Notes: generated by a model from the sequence alone, not told the origin. A stretch of 64,000 nucleotides of DNA from Competibacter_A sp037045535 (GCA_037045535.1 JBAOHI010000071.1:1-64000); one strand, 5' to 3'. Numbered from the stretch's first letter, positions 9,191 to 19,799 are shown. Made by a program: numbers and translations.

Positions 9191-9580
9191 TCAACGGGTC
9201 GCGCCCTCATCTCCTTCCCCAGCGACCGCCTGTTTGATGCGTTCCAATAGGATTTCGACCCGGAGAGGTTTTTGTAACACGTCCATCGCACCGTGCTTGA
9301 GTGCATGCACCGCCGTCTGCACGGCGCCTCGGTGGACCAACACTAGAACCGGTATCCTGGCACATGCCCAAGCGAACTCCGCGAGTCGCTCCGGCTCGAC
9401 CAGGTCGCCTACGCTTGCATCCAGTACCAGACAATCTGGAAGTTCTGGCGCAGCAGTTTCGAACCACACTTCCATAGAGGGCAGCGTCTCGACACGCAGA
9501 CCAGCCGCTGCAACGAGCTTTGAGAGCGAATCGCGGACTGTGGGGTCCTCGCTGACGATGCAGACCGTCTTATCTGCCAT
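9191..9580 (-). CDS. Stand-alone response-regulator receiver domain
   Basis: 129 aa; a FixJ-type receiver domain with no output domain. Acidic pair E11-D12, phospho-acceptor D54 (VLDASVGD) and K104 (LQKPL) are present. The usual Thr/Ser switch residue is Val (about 82, in VLVLVHRGA), so signalling may be non-standard. Single receivers often act as phosphate sinks or protein-interaction modules. The nearest kinase and full regulator are at 25591-28124, beyond the insertion-sequence island; whether they were once linked is speculation. Confidence 0.8.
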   Translation of the reverse strand: MADKTVCIVSEDPTVRDSLSKLVAAAGLRVETLPSMEVWFETAAPELPDCLVLDASVGDLVEPERLAEFAWACARIPVLVLVHRGAVQTAVHALKHGAMDVLQKPLRVEILLERIKQAVAGEGDEGATR

Positions 9581-9750
9581 GGAAGCTTCTGACTTACCTT
9601 GGCGTAAGAGAAAGGGGAGAGAGATTCTGGCGCGTGTCTGCCTGATGGACGATAGGCAGGATCACCCTCACAGCGTCCCCTCTGAGGATCAGAATGTTTA
9701 TCAATCTAGCCGAAGGGCGGGATAGAAGGTATTCGGTTAGCTACTCGATT

Positions 9751-9760
9751 TACGTACGTA
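9751..9760. promoter_or_regulatory. TACGTACGTA palindrome upstream of receiver gene
   Basis: A 10-bp palindrome, extended to an imperfect dyad CGATTTACGTACGTATTCG. It repeats the core at 9165-9174 and sits 171 bp upstream of the receiver-domain start. Confidence 0.35.
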
Positions 9761-9790
9761 TTCGATCATGGAAAGCCGGTTTTTGAAGGA

Positions 9791-10211
9791 CTAGATAGTG
9801 GTGTAGTCATGAGATTCGAGATGATGAGAGGATCATGGAACCCAAGTAAGGAGGAGGCTCCATGAAGAACGTAGTACCTGCTCATCGCCGTCACGACATT
9901 TCAGATGAAACCTGGGCCTTGCTGGAGCCGCATCTGCCGGGCGCGAGCGCGCCTGTGGGGTATCGCCCAGGACAACCGATTGTTTATCAATGCGGTGTTC
10001 TGGATTTTGCGAACGGGCGCGCCATGGCAGGATTTGCCGCCCGATTACGGCGGATGGAGCAAACATGCACCGCCGTTTCATTCGCTGGCGCGATAAGGGG
10101 GTTTGGGAAAAACTGCTGAGCCTTCTGATCAACGAGCCGGATGACGAATGGCCGATGATTGATGCGAGCCACTGCAAAGTTCACCCGCATGCTGCCGGAG
10201 TCAAGGGCGGC
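9791..10211 (+). mobile_element. IS5-type element remnant, right part lost
   Basis: Starts with target-type CTAG (9791-9794) and a left inverted repeat (ATAGTGGTGTAGTCATGAG) like those of the elements at 22700 and 23606. The transposase start is ATG at 9862 (MKNVVPAHRRHDISDETWALLEPHLPG). The frame then shifts at least twice, visible from INAVFWILRTGAPW and HRRFIRWRDKGVWEKLL lying in different frames. Similarity stops after HPHAAGVKGG near 10211, so the orfB half and the right end are missing. Non-functional. Confidence 0.88.
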
Positions 10212-10220
10212 TTAGCGGGA

Positions 10221-10355
10221 TCGCTTGGCGGCGTGCTGGTCACGCCGCGACTGGACCAGGATATCCAGCATGTGGCCGTCCTGATCCACGGCCCGCCACA
10301 AACTCCACCCGCCATGCTCAAGTTGTCAGTGCCTAATGAACACGCGAATGCCTTA
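10221..10355 (-). pseudogene. IS6-family transposase fragment
   Basis: On the minus strand about 30 residues (WSLWRAVDQDG, then ILVQSRRDQHAAKR) match the DDE transposase core of the IS6/IS240 family. A stop lies a few codons downstream, another stop lies just before the fragment, and neither end of an IS is visible. It abuts the broken end of the IS5 remnant, so two decayed elements are stacked here. Confidence 0.7.
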
Positions 10356-10391
10356 AGGCTCAACGTCGTATCACGTCTTTCCCGAGTTTTT

Positions 10392-10418
10392 AATCTGGCA
10401 AATCTGGCAAATCTGGCA
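10392..10418 (+). repeat. Three tandem copies of AATCTGGCA
   Basis: Perfect 9-bp unit at 10392-10400, 10401-10409 and 10410-10418, followed by a partial copy (AATCTG). It lies between the transposase debris and the acxA control region. Function unknown. Confidence 0.8.
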
Positions 10419-10465
10419 AATCTGTCCGATCGACCAAGAATCGGTCGGGAGTCGGTTTGAACGTG

Positions 10466-10476
10466 CGATTTTCGGA
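10466..10476 (+). promoter_or_regulatory. Putative activator site CGATTTTCGGA
   Basis: The 11-mer CGATTTTCGGA recurs exactly in the left arm of the inverted repeat before the activator gene (19895-19905). It is followed by the small dyad ATGT-TCG-ACAT (10476-10486). It lies about 105 bp upstream of the sigma-54 promoter, a usual distance for an enhancer. Probable binding site of the activator at 20288. Confidence 0.5.
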
Positions 10477-10499
10477 TGTTCGACATGTTCCGTATTTTT

Positions 10500-10512
10500 T
10501 GTTGCAAAGCAA
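10500..10512 (+). promoter_or_regulatory. PhaR/PhbF-like operator in acx control region
   Basis: TGTTGCAAAGCAA fits the PHB-repressor motif TG-N-TGC-N3-GCAA as I recall it for Herbaspirillum PhbF. It lies between the putative enhancer and the sigma-54 promoter. Two sites of the same form precede the phasin gene. It may link acetoacetate formation to PHB status; unproven. Confidence 0.35.
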
Positions 10513-10579
10513 TATTACAAGCTTGTTTTATTAAGCGACACATTTGCTTCGGCTATGGTGCACCGCACAGATAGTTAGA

Positions 10580-10595
10580 TGGCATGTCCGCTGCA
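10580..10595 (+). promoter_or_regulatory. Sigma-54 promoter of the acx operon
   Basis: TGGCATGTCCGCTGCA matches the -24/-12 consensus TGGCACG-N4-TTGCA, with GG (10581-10582) and GC (10593-10594) separated by the required 10 bp. It sits 57 bp before the acxA start and agrees with the sigma-54 activator gene at the end of the cluster. An upstream ATG at 10584 falls inside this promoter and is therefore not the start of acxA. Confidence 0.8.
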
Positions 10596-10652
10596 AACCG
10601 TGGGGTGGCCAGCAACGGACTGGCATCTAAATCACACACCAGAGGAAACCCC

Positions 10653-12830
10653 ATGGAACCTCAAACCGCATCGCAGGTACAGGTGATGGGCATCGATGCC
10701 GGTGGCACGATGACCGATACCTTTTTTGTCCGCGCCGATGGAAGATTCGTGGTCGGCAAGGCGCAGAGCAATCCGGATGATGAGTCCTTGGCTATTTTTG
10801 AATCGTCCCAGGACGCGCTCAAGCATTGGCAACGGAGCGTCAACGACGTCTATCCGGAACTGGTCACTGGCGTGTATTCCGGCACGGCGATGCTTAACCG
10901 CGTTGTGCAACGCAAGGGACTCGAAGTCGGCCTGATCTGCAATCGGGGCTTCGAGCAAGTCCACTCGATGGGTCGGGCGATTCAAAGCTATCTCGGCTAT
11001 GCGTTGGAAGAGCGCATCCATCTCAATACCCATCGCTACGATCAACCGCTGGTGCCGATTTCGCGCACGCGTGGCGTCACCGAACGTACCGATGTGCAGG
11101 GCGAAATTGTCATCGAACTGCGCGAGAACGAAGTGCGCAAGGCGGTGCGGGAATTGGTGGAAGCCGGTGCCAAAGCCATCGTAATCTGCTTTCTGCAATC
11201 GCATAAGAACGCGACCAGCGAGCTACGAGCGCGCGATGTGTGCCGCGAGGAATTAAAGCGGCTGGGGGTCGATATTCCGGTGTTCGCCTCGGTCGACTAC
11301 TACCCGTCGCGCAAGGAATCCCATCGCATGAACACCACGGTGCTGGAAGCCTACGCCGCCGAACCGTCGCGCCAGACCTTGAAAAAGGTCAGCGACCGCT
11401 TCAAGAAAAACGGCGCGCACTTCGATCTGCGGGTCATGGCCACCCACGGCGGCACGATCAGTTGGAAAGCCAAGGAACTGGCGCGCACCATCGTCTCCGG
11501 CCCCATCGGCGGCGTGATCGGCTCCAAGCTGCTGGGCGAGGCGCTGGGGTACGACAACATCGCCTGTTCCGATATCGGCGGTACCAGCTTCGACATGGCG
11601 CTGATCACCAAGGGCAATTTTGCTATCGCCTCCGATCCGGACATGGCCCGGCTGGTGCTGTCGCTGCCGCTGGTGGCGATGGATTCGGTCGGCGCGGGCG
11701 CGGGCAGCTTCGTTCGCCTCGATCCTTACAGCGGTTCGATCAAGCTGGGGCCGGACAGCGCCGGTTACCGGGTCGGCACTTGTTGGGCGGACAGCGGCTT
11801 GGATACCGTTACCGTGTCAGACTGCCATGTAGTGCTGGGCTATCTCAATCCGACCAACTTCTTGGGTGGTGCGATCAAGCTGGACGTCGAGCGTGCTCGC
11901 GAACACTTGAAAGCCCAGATCGCCGATCCGCTGGGATTAAAGGTGGAAGACGCCGCCGCCGGGGTGATCGAACTACTGGATTTGAACCTGCGCGACTATC
12001 TGCGTGCCACCATCAGCGCCAAGGGTTACAACCCGGCCGAATTTGTGTGCTTCTCCTACGGCGGGGCCGGGCCGGTGCACACCTACGGTTACACCGAGGG
12101 CCTGAATTTCCGCGATGTGGTGGTTCCAGCTTGGGCGGCCGGCTTCTCGGCCTTCGGTTGCGCCTGCGCCGACTTCGAGTACCGCTATGACAAGTCGGTC
12201 GACTTGGCCTTGCCGCATCTGGCCTCCGACGATGAAAAAGTCGATGCGTGTAAGATCATCCAATCGGCTTGGGCGCAACTGGCGTCCAAGGTCATCGACG
12301 AGTTCGTCATCAATGGCTTCAAGCCGGAAGACGTGCTGCTGCGCCCCGGCTACCGAATGCAGTACATGGGTCAGCTCAACGATCTGGAAATCACCTCGCC
12401 GGTCAGTTCCGCCACCACGGCGGCCGACTGGGATCAGATCGTTGCAGCCTTCGAAAACACCTACGGCCGGGTCTACGCCAGCTCGGCCCGCTCGCCGGAA
12501 CTGGGTTTTTCGGTGACCACCGCCATCATGCGTGGCTTGGTCGCAACCCAGAAACCGGGTCTGCCGGAAGACCCTGACGGCGGCCCTACACCGCCCGATA
12601 GTGCTCGTCTCGGCACGCGCCCGTTTTACCGGCATAAGAAATGGGCCAAGGCCACCATCTGGAAAATGGAAGCGCTGCAAGCCGGCAACCATATCGTCGG
12701 CCCCGCCATCATCGAATCGGACGCAACGACCTTCGTGGTACCGACTGGCTTCGAAACCACGCTCGACAAGCATCGCCTGTTCCATCTCAAAGAAGTGGCA
12801 AGAAAGACCGATAAGGAGTGGCCGGAATGA
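10653..12830 (+). CDS. acxA: Acetone carboxylase beta subunit (HyuA-like)
   Basis: 725 aa. ATP-dependent carboxylase subunit of the hydantoinase-A/acetone-carboxylase family. In the known enzyme the alpha2-beta2-gamma2 complex converts acetone, bicarbonate and ATP to acetoacetate. The ATP-binding folds show as GIDAGGTMTDTFF near residue 13 and CSDIGGTSFDMALI near 310. The start at 10653 follows AGAGGAAACC; the frame extends upstream only into the sigma-54 promoter. It overlaps acxB (ATGA). The substrate may be a ketone other than acetone: a BadI-like hydrolase lies in the same operon. Confidence 0.93.
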   Translation: MEPQTASQVQVMGIDAGGTMTDTFFVRADGRFVVGKAQSNPDDESLAIFESSQDALKHWQRSVNDVYPELVTGVYSGTAMLNRVVQRKGLEVGLICNRGFEQVHSMGRAIQSYLGYALEERIHLNTHRYDQPLVPISRTRGVTERTDVQGEIVIELRENEVRKAVRELVEAGAKAIVICFLQSHKNATSELRARDVCREELKRLGVDIPVFASVDYYPSRKESHRMNTTVLEAYAAEPSRQTLKKVSDRFKKNGAHFDLRVMATHGGTISWKAKELARTIVSGPIGGVIGSKLLGEALGYDNIACSDIGGTSFDMALITKGNFAIASDPDMARLVLSLPLVAMDSVGAGAGSFVRLDPYSGSIKLGPDSAGYRVGTCWADSGLDTVTVSDCHVVLGYLNPTNFLGGAIKLDVERAREHLKAQIADPLGLKVEDAAAGVIELLDLNLRDYLRATISAKGYNPAEFVCFSYGGAGPVHTYGYTEGLNFRDVVVPAWAAGFSAFGCACADFEYRYDKSVDLALPHLASDDEKVDACKIIQSAWAQLASKVIDEFVINGFKPEDVLLRPGYRMQYMGQLNDLEITSPVSSATTAADWDQIVAAFENTYGRVYASSARSPELGFSVTTAIMRGLVATQKPGLPEDPDGGPTPPDSARLGTRPFYRHKKWAKATIWKMEALQAGNHIVGPAIIESDATTFVVPTGFETTLDKHRLFHLKEVARKTDKEWPE

Positions 12831-15151
12831 ACATGATGACCCTCAACGTGACGCAAGGCCCCGATCTGCTGAAAAATGGCAAGACGCTCAAGCAGTTCCG
12901 CGACGAAATCCTGGAACGCACCGCCGCCACCGGCCACTACAACGGTCTGGAGCGGCTGGAACTGCGCGAGAAAGACCCCATCGGCTATGAAAAGCTGTTC
13001 TCGAAATTGCGCGGCGGCCTGGTGCACGCTCGCGAAACAGCCAAGAAGATCGCTGCCAGTCCCATCGTCGAGCAAGAAGGCGAACTGTGCTTCACGCTCT
13101 ACAACGCAGCAGGCGACTGCGTGCTGACTTCGACCGGCATCATCATCCACGTCGGTACGATGGGGGCGGCGATCAAGTACATGATCGAGAATAATTGGGA
13201 AACTAATCCCGGCATCTGTCCCGGTGATATGTTCACCAACAACGATTGCTCCATCGGCAACGTGCATCCCTGCGACATCGCCACCATCGTCCCGATCTTC
13301 TGGGAAGGTCGTTTGATCGGCTGGGTCGGTGGCGTTACCCACGTCATCGATACCGGTTCGGTCACGCCGGGTTCGATGTCCACCGGCCAGGTGCAGCGTT
13401 TCGGCGACGGCTACATGATCACCTGCCGCAAGACCGGGGTGAACGACACGCCGTTGCGCGACTGGCTGCACGAAAGCCAGCGCTCGGTACGCACGCCCAA
13501 GTACTGGATTCTGGACGAGCGTACCCGCATCGCCGGTTGCCACATGATCCGCGAACTGGTCGAGGACGTGATTCGGGAAGACGGCATCGACGTCTACGAG
13601 AAATTCGCTTTCGAAGTGATCGAGGAAGGCCGTCGCGGCTTGCAATCCCGCCTCAAGGCCATGACCCTGCCGGGCAAGTACCGCAAGGTCGCGTTCGTGG
13701 ACGTTCCTTACGCGCATCCGGACGTTCAGACTTCGTCGGCCTTCGCGAAACTCGACACGATCATGCACTCGCCCTGCGAAATGACGATTCGCGCGGACGG
13801 TACGTGGCGCCTCGATTTCGAGGGTGCCAGCCGCTGGGGCTGGCATTCTTACAACGCGCACCAGGTCGCCTTCACCAGCGGCATCTGGGTAATGATGTCG
13901 CAGACATTGGTTCCCACTCAGCGGATCAACGACGGCGCGTATTTCGGCACGCAATTCCATCTGCCCAAAGGGGCTTGGTGCAATCCCGACGACCGACGTA
14001 CCGGTCACGCCTATGCTTGGCACTTTCTGGTCTCCGGCTGGAGTGCGTTGTGGCGCGGTCTTTCCCAGGCGTACTTCAGTCGCGGCTATCTCGAAGAGGT
14101 GAACGCCGGCAACGCCAATACCTCCAACTGGCTCCAGGGCGGGGGAATCAATCAGGAAGGCGAAATCCACGCGGTAAACAGCTTCGAAGCCTCCTCGTGC
14201 GGCACTGGCGCCTGTGCGGTCAAGGACGGCCTCAACCATGCCGCCGCCATCTGGAATCCGGAAGGCGATATGGGCGATATCGAGATTTGGGAAATGGCGG
14301 AGCCGCTGCTGTACCTGGGCCGCAACGTCAAGGCTAATTCCGGCGGCTACGGCAAGTATCGCGGCGGCTGCGGCTTCGAAACGCTGCGCATGATCTGGAA
14401 AGCCCAGGACTGGACCATGTTTTTCATGGGTAATGGTTACATGAACAGCGACTGGGGGATGATGGGCGGCTATCCGCCGGCCACCGGCTATCGCTTTGAA
14501 GCGCACAGCACCGGTCTCAAAGAACGGATCGAATATGGTGACAGCTTGCCCCTGGGCGGCGATACCAACCCGGCCAAGCCGAATTACGAACACCATATCG
14601 ACGCGACCGCGACCGTCAAGCGCGATCAGCAATGCATGACCACCGAGGATTGCTACGCGAACTACGATCTGTACCTCAATTATATTCGCGGCGGCCCCGG
14701 TTTCGGCGATCCGCTCGACCGCGACTCGCAAGCCATCGCCATGGATTTGAACCAGAAGTTTATTCTTCCGGAGTATGCGCAGTCGGTACACGGCGCGGTG
14801 GTCACTCAAGACGCCAAGGGCGTGTGGACGGTCGACGCCAAGAAGACCGAACAGCGCCGCGCCCAAATGCGCAAGGAGCGGATCGCTCGTTCGGTGCCGA
14901 CCCGCGAATGGATGAAGGCGGAGCGCGCGCGCATTGTCACCAAGCATGCTTCGCGTCCGGTACGGCACATGTATGCCACGAGCTTCGCGCTCTCGCCGAA
15001 ATTCTTGTCTGAATTCAAAAAGTTCTGGCGATTGCCGCACGATTGGAAACTGTTGGAGGAAGAACTCGACGTGCCATGTTATGGCTCGAAGTATCGGATG
15101 GACCTGGCGAAGCTACCGGATGTCAGGACCATCGTTCAGGTCGAAGAGTAA
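12827..15151 (+). CDS. acxB: Acetone carboxylase alpha subunit (HyuB-like)
   Basis: 774 aa from the ATG at 12827, which overlaps the acxA stop (ATGA) and is spaced 8 nt from AAGGAG; a GTG at 12818 is a weaker alternative. Hydantoinase-B family, the metal-containing alpha subunit where the phosphorylated ketone is carboxylated in characterised enzymes (Mn in Xanthobacter, from the literature). Family segments are NDCSIGNVHPCDIATIVPIF near residue 140 and a GTGACAVKDGLNHAAA stretch near 465. Length and order match acxABC. Cytoplasmic. Confidence 0.93.
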   Translation: MNMMTLNVTQGPDLLKNGKTLKQFRDEILERTAATGHYNGLERLELREKDPIGYEKLFSKLRGGLVHARETAKKIAASPIVEQEGELCFTLYNAAGDCVLTSTGIIIHVGTMGAAIKYMIENNWETNPGICPGDMFTNNDCSIGNVHPCDIATIVPIFWEGRLIGWVGGVTHVIDTGSVTPGSMSTGQVQRFGDGYMITCRKTGVNDTPLRDWLHESQRSVRTPKYWILDERTRIAGCHMIRELVEDVIREDGIDVYEKFAFEVIEEGRRGLQSRLKAMTLPGKYRKVAFVDVPYAHPDVQTSSAFAKLDTIMHSPCEMTIRADGTWRLDFEGASRWGWHSYNAHQVAFTSGIWVMMSQTLVPTQRINDGAYFGTQFHLPKGAWCNPDDRRTGHAYAWHFLVSGWSALWRGLSQAYFSRGYLEEVNAGNANTSNWLQGGGINQEGEIHAVNSFEASSCGTGACAVKDGLNHAAAIWNPEGDMGDIEIWEMAEPLLYLGRNVKANSGGYGKYRGGCGFETLRMIWKAQDWTMFFMGNGYMNSDWGMMGGYPPATGYRFEAHSTGLKERIEYGDSLPLGGDTNPAKPNYEHHIDATATVKRDQQCMTTEDCYANYDLYLNYIRGGPGFGDPLDRDSQAIAMDLNQKFILPEYAQSVHGAVVTQDAKGVWTVDAKKTEQRRAQMRKERIARSVPTREWMKAERARIVTKHASRPVRHMYATSFALSPKFLSEFKKFWRLPHDWKLLEEELDVPCYGSKYRMDLAKLPDVRTIVQVEE

Positions 15152-15192
15152 CGCGGGTCGTCCCCCAACGACCAACTAATAAGGAGCACACA

Positions 15193-15699
15193 ATGTCTTC
15201 CTACACCAAAGATCAAGTACAGCATCTCGTCGAAGGATCCCTGGATTGGGATACCACGCTACGCATGTTGTCCATGCCCAAGGATAAGGAGCGCTTTAGC
15301 CTCTATCTCGATGTGCTGCAAAGCAAGGTTGGCTGGCACGATCGCATCGTGCTGCCGTTGAGCCCGCACATGTATATCGTGCAACAGACCAAGACCAAGG
15401 AGTGGATCGTGAAATGCGATTGCGGGCATGAGTTCTGCGATTACCGCGAGAACTGGAAGCTGTACGCCAACATCTACGTGCGTGATACCGAGGAAGCCAT
15501 GAGCGAGATTTATCCGAAGCTAATGGCGCCGGATACCTCATGGCAAGTGTATCGCGAATACTATTGTCCGAACTGCGGCACGCTGCATGATGTGGAAGCG
15601 CCGACACCCTGGTATCCGGTGATTCACGATTTCGAGCCCGATATCGAGGCATTCTATCAAGAATGGGTCGGTCTGCCGGTGCCGGAACGAGCAGCTTGA
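15193..15699 (+). CDS. acxC: Acetone carboxylase gamma subunit
   Basis: 168 aa, small third subunit specific to acetone carboxylases. The Cys clusters KCDCGHEFCDYRENW (about residues 74-88) and YYCPNCGTLHDVEAP (about 121-135) suggest a zinc ribbon. The C-terminal half (WYPVIHDFEPDIEAFY) is typical of the family. The start follows AAGGAGCACACA. Forty-one bases separate it from acxB, and it completes the acxABC set, which argues for a true ketone carboxylase and not a hydantoinase. Confidence 0.93.
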   Translation: MSSYTKDQVQHLVEGSLDWDTTLRMLSMPKDKERFSLYLDVLQSKVGWHDRIVLPLSPHMYIVQQTKTKEWIVKCDCGHEFCDYRENWKLYANIYVRDTEEAMSEIYPKLMAPDTSWQVYREYYCPNCGTLHDVEAPTPWYPVIHDFEPDIEAFYQEWVGLPVPERAA

Positions 15700-15755
15700 A
15701 AGATGAAGGGTGACGATGGATCGCCGGGATAGCGATTCCCTCTGTATCAACCGCA

Positions 15756-15781
15756 GGGCCGCCAAAGGTTTTGGGCGGCCC
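15756..15781 (+). terminator. GC-rich hairpin between acxC and the ligase gene
   Basis: GGGCCGCC (15756-15763) pairs with GGCGGCCC (15774-15781) over a 10-nt loop. There is no T-tract, so it is more likely an RNA-stability or partial read-through structure inside the operon than a strong terminator. Confidence 0.55.
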
Positions 15782-15829
15782 CGACCGTCACCGCCACAGC
15801 GCGATTTCGGTATTCACGGAGATCCACCA

Positions 15830-17806
<1,977 letters not shown>

Positions 17807-17823
17807 TGAAAATCTTGCAGATA

Positions 17824-17834
17824 TTGCAAAGCAA
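17824..17834 (+). promoter_or_regulatory. TTGC-AAA-GCAA dyad between aacS and badI
   Basis: TTGCAAAGCAA repeats the core of the PhaR/PhbF-like site at 10500-10512, but one flanking position of the full motif is wrong (A for G). It lies in the 92-bp gap before the hydrolase gene. Weak candidate. Confidence 0.25.
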
Positions 17835-17898
17835 AAAGGTCACTAACCACAATCGCCCTTAGGTCGGGCAAATGTCTTTCAATCATTGAGGAACCATC

Positions 17899-18678
17899 AT
17901 GACGGCCGCTTACGACGACATTCTGTACGAGATCAAGAATGGGGTCGCCACCATCACCATCAACCGTCCCGACAAATACAACGCTTTCCGCGCTCAAACC
18001 TGCGAGGAACTGATCGACGCTTTTCTGAAAGCAGGCTGGGATCGTAAGGTGGGCGTCATCGTTTTGACCGGCGCGGGGACAAAAGCGTTTTGCACCGGCG
18101 GCGATCAATCGGCGCACGCCGGTCATTACGACGGCCGAGGGGTGATTGGTCTACCGCTGGAAGAACTGCAAAGCGTGATTCGCGACGTGCCCAAACCGGT
18201 GATTGCCAAAGTGCGTGGCTACGCCATCGGCGGTGGTCACGTCCTGGCGCTGCTGTGCGACCTGACCCTGGCCGCCGAATCGGCCAAATTCGGCCAAGTC
18301 GGCCCCAAAGTCGGTTCGGTCGATCCCGGTTTCGGCACTGCCTACATGGCGCGGGTGATTGGCGAGAAGCGGGCGCGGGAAGTGTGGTACCTCTGCCGCC
18401 AATACACGGCGGCCGAGGCCGTGCAAATGGGGTTGGCGAATAAGGCCGTGCCCGACGCCGAACTGGATGCCGAAGTGGAGCACTGGTGCGCGGAAATCCT
18501 GGAGAAAAGCCCGACCGCGCTGGAGTTGGCGAAGCGCTCCTTCAACGCCGATACCGCCCACATTGCCGGGATTTCCTCATTGGGCTTGAAGGCGGTCAGC
18601 CTGTTCTACGGCACCGAGGAATCCCAGGAAGGGGTGCGGGCGTTTCAGGAAAAACGCAAACCAAAATTCCGCGATTGA
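17899..18678 (+). CDS. badI: BadI-like 2-ketocyclohexanecarboxyl-CoA hydrolase
   Basis: 259 aa crotonase-fold protein. The BadI/MenB branch is clear from FCTGGDQ near residue 63, GYAIGGGHVLAL (oxyanion hole) near 107, FGQVGPKVGS near 133 and WYLCRQYTA near 164. Within the branch it reads as BadI and not MenB: HYDGRG, VGSVDPGFGTA and SPTALELAKRSFNADTAH, where MenB has SFDGGWGASY and SPMALRCLKAA. BadI opens the ring of 2-ketocyclohexanecarboxyl-CoA to pimelyl-CoA by reverse Dieckmann chemistry. No menaquinone genes are nearby. It sits inside a ketone carboxylase operon, where acetone metabolism would not require it. Confidence 0.8.
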   Translation: MTAAYDDILYEIKNGVATITINRPDKYNAFRAQTCEELIDAFLKAGWDRKVGVIVLTGAGTKAFCTGGDQSAHAGHYDGRGVIGLPLEELQSVIRDVPKPVIAKVRGYAIGGGHVLALLCDLTLAAESAKFGQVGPKVGSVDPGFGTAYMARVIGEKRAREVWYLCRQYTAAEAVQMGLANKAVPDAELDAEVEHWCAEILEKSPTALELAKRSFNADTAHIAGISSLGLKAVSLFYGTEESQEGVRAFQEKRKPKFRD

Positions 18679-18719
18679 GTCAAAACCATCACCATCGCCA
18701 TTGGCATCAAGGAAATACT

Positions 18720-19799
18720 ATGAACGCCATGATGAAAGCAACCGTATTCGTTGCGCCTGGCCGTATCGAGTTGACCGACAAGCCGATTCCTGAGATCGGT
18801 CCCAACGATGCGTTGATCCGCATTACCACCACGACCATTTGTGGCACCGATGTCCATATTCTGAAAGGCGAGTATCCGGTAAAACCCGGCCTGACCATCG
18901 GCCACGAGCCGGTGGGGGTGGTCGAAAAACTCGGTGCCAACGTGCAAGGCTATGCCGAAGGCCAGCGAGTAATCGCCGGTGCCATCTGTCCGAGCTTTAC
19001 CTCCTATGGATGTCAGGATGGAGTTCCTTCCCAGGATGGCGGCGGCCACGGCCACGGCTACAAGCCGATGGGAGGGTGGCGCTTTGGCAATACCCTGGAT
19101 GGTACCCAGGCTGAGTATGTGCGAGTACCCGATGCCCAAGCCAATCTCGCGCCGGTGCCCGATGGTCTTAGCGACGAACAAGTCTTGATGTGTCCGGACA
19201 TCATGTCCACGGGCTTTGCCGGCGCGGAAGCCGCCAACATTCGCATTGGCGATACCGTGGTCGTGTTTGCCCAAGGTCCGATCGGTCTGTGCGCCACCGC
19301 CGGCGCGAAGCTGCGTGGGGCGAGCACGATCATCGCCGTCGACGGTATCGATGATCGGTTGCAAATCTCACGCAATATGGGCGCGGACATCACCTTGAAT
19401 TTTCGTCAAGTCGATGTCGTCGGCGAGATCATGAAGATTACCGGGGGGCGCGGCGTGGATGCGTCGATCGAGGCGCTGGGCACGCAAACGACCTTTGAAG
19501 CGGCACTGCGCGTGTTGAAGCCTGGCGGTACGTTATCCAGCCTCGGCGTCTATTCGAGCGATCTGAAGATTCCGCTCGACGCCTTTCATGCCGGTCTCGG
19601 CGATAACAAGATCGTGACTTCGCTGTGTCCAGGCGGCAAGGAACGAATGCGGCGACTATTGAACGTGGTGGCTTCCGGCCGAGCCGACTTCGGCGCGCTG
19701 GTTACTCATACCTACAAACTCGACGATATTGTGGCCGCTTACGAACTGTTCGCCAATCAGCGCGACGGCGTACTAAAAGTGGCGATCAAACCGCGCTGA
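18720..19799 (+). CDS. adh: Zinc-dependent secondary alcohol dehydrogenase
   Basis: 359 aa medium-chain dehydrogenase close to NAD(P)-dependent 2-propanol dehydrogenases (TbADH/CbADH type). Catalytic zinc ligands are Cys in CGTD (about residue 41) and His-Glu in GHEPVG (about 63); the structural-zinc cysteine cluster is absent, as in that subgroup. The nucleotide fold is VVVFAQGPIGLCATAGAKL near 180, with an Asp (AVDGIDDRL) that favours NAD(H). Start at ATG 18720. It would oxidise the alcohol that supplies the ketone to AcxABC: 2-propanol, or a larger or cyclic secondary alcohol. Confidence 0.9.
   Translation: MNAMMKATVFVAPGRIELTDKPIPEIGPNDALIRITTTTICGTDVHILKGEYPVKPGLTIGHEPVGVVEKLGANVQGYAEGQRVIAGAICPSFTSYGCQDGVPSQDGGGHGHGYKPMGGWRFGNTLDGTQAEYVRVPDAQANLAPVPDGLSDEQVLMCPDIMSTGFAGAEAANIRIGDTVVVFAQGPIGLCATAGAKLRGASTIIAVDGIDDRLQISRNMGADITLNFRQVDVVGEIMKITGGRGVDASIEALGTQTTFEAALRVLKPGGTLSSLGVYSSDLKIPLDAFHAGLGDNKIVTSLCPGGKERMRRLLNVVASGRADFGALVTHTYKLDDIVAAYELFANQRDGVLKVAIKPR

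Noticed and set aside
10392..10418. CRISPR-like repeat
   Set aside because: The 9-bp units are directly adjacent without spacers.
10500..10512. Reading TGTTGCAAAGC as an IS6-family terminal repeat
   Set aside because: IS6 ends have a similar sequence, but the transposase fragment at 10221-10355 lies on the minus strand, so its nearest end should read in the opposite orientation. It stays a weaker alternative to the PhaR-like site.
10584..10652. Upstream start of acxA
   Set aside because: It would lie inside the sigma-54 promoter, so it could not be part of the message.
12626..15040. 804-codon minus-strand open frame opposite acxB
   Set aside because: No recognisable motifs, and the opposite strand is the well-conserved acxB; caused by GC-rich codon bias.
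17899..18678. Naming the crotonase menB
   Set aside because: Several diagnostic segments agree with BadI and differ from MenB, and no menaquinone genes are nearby.
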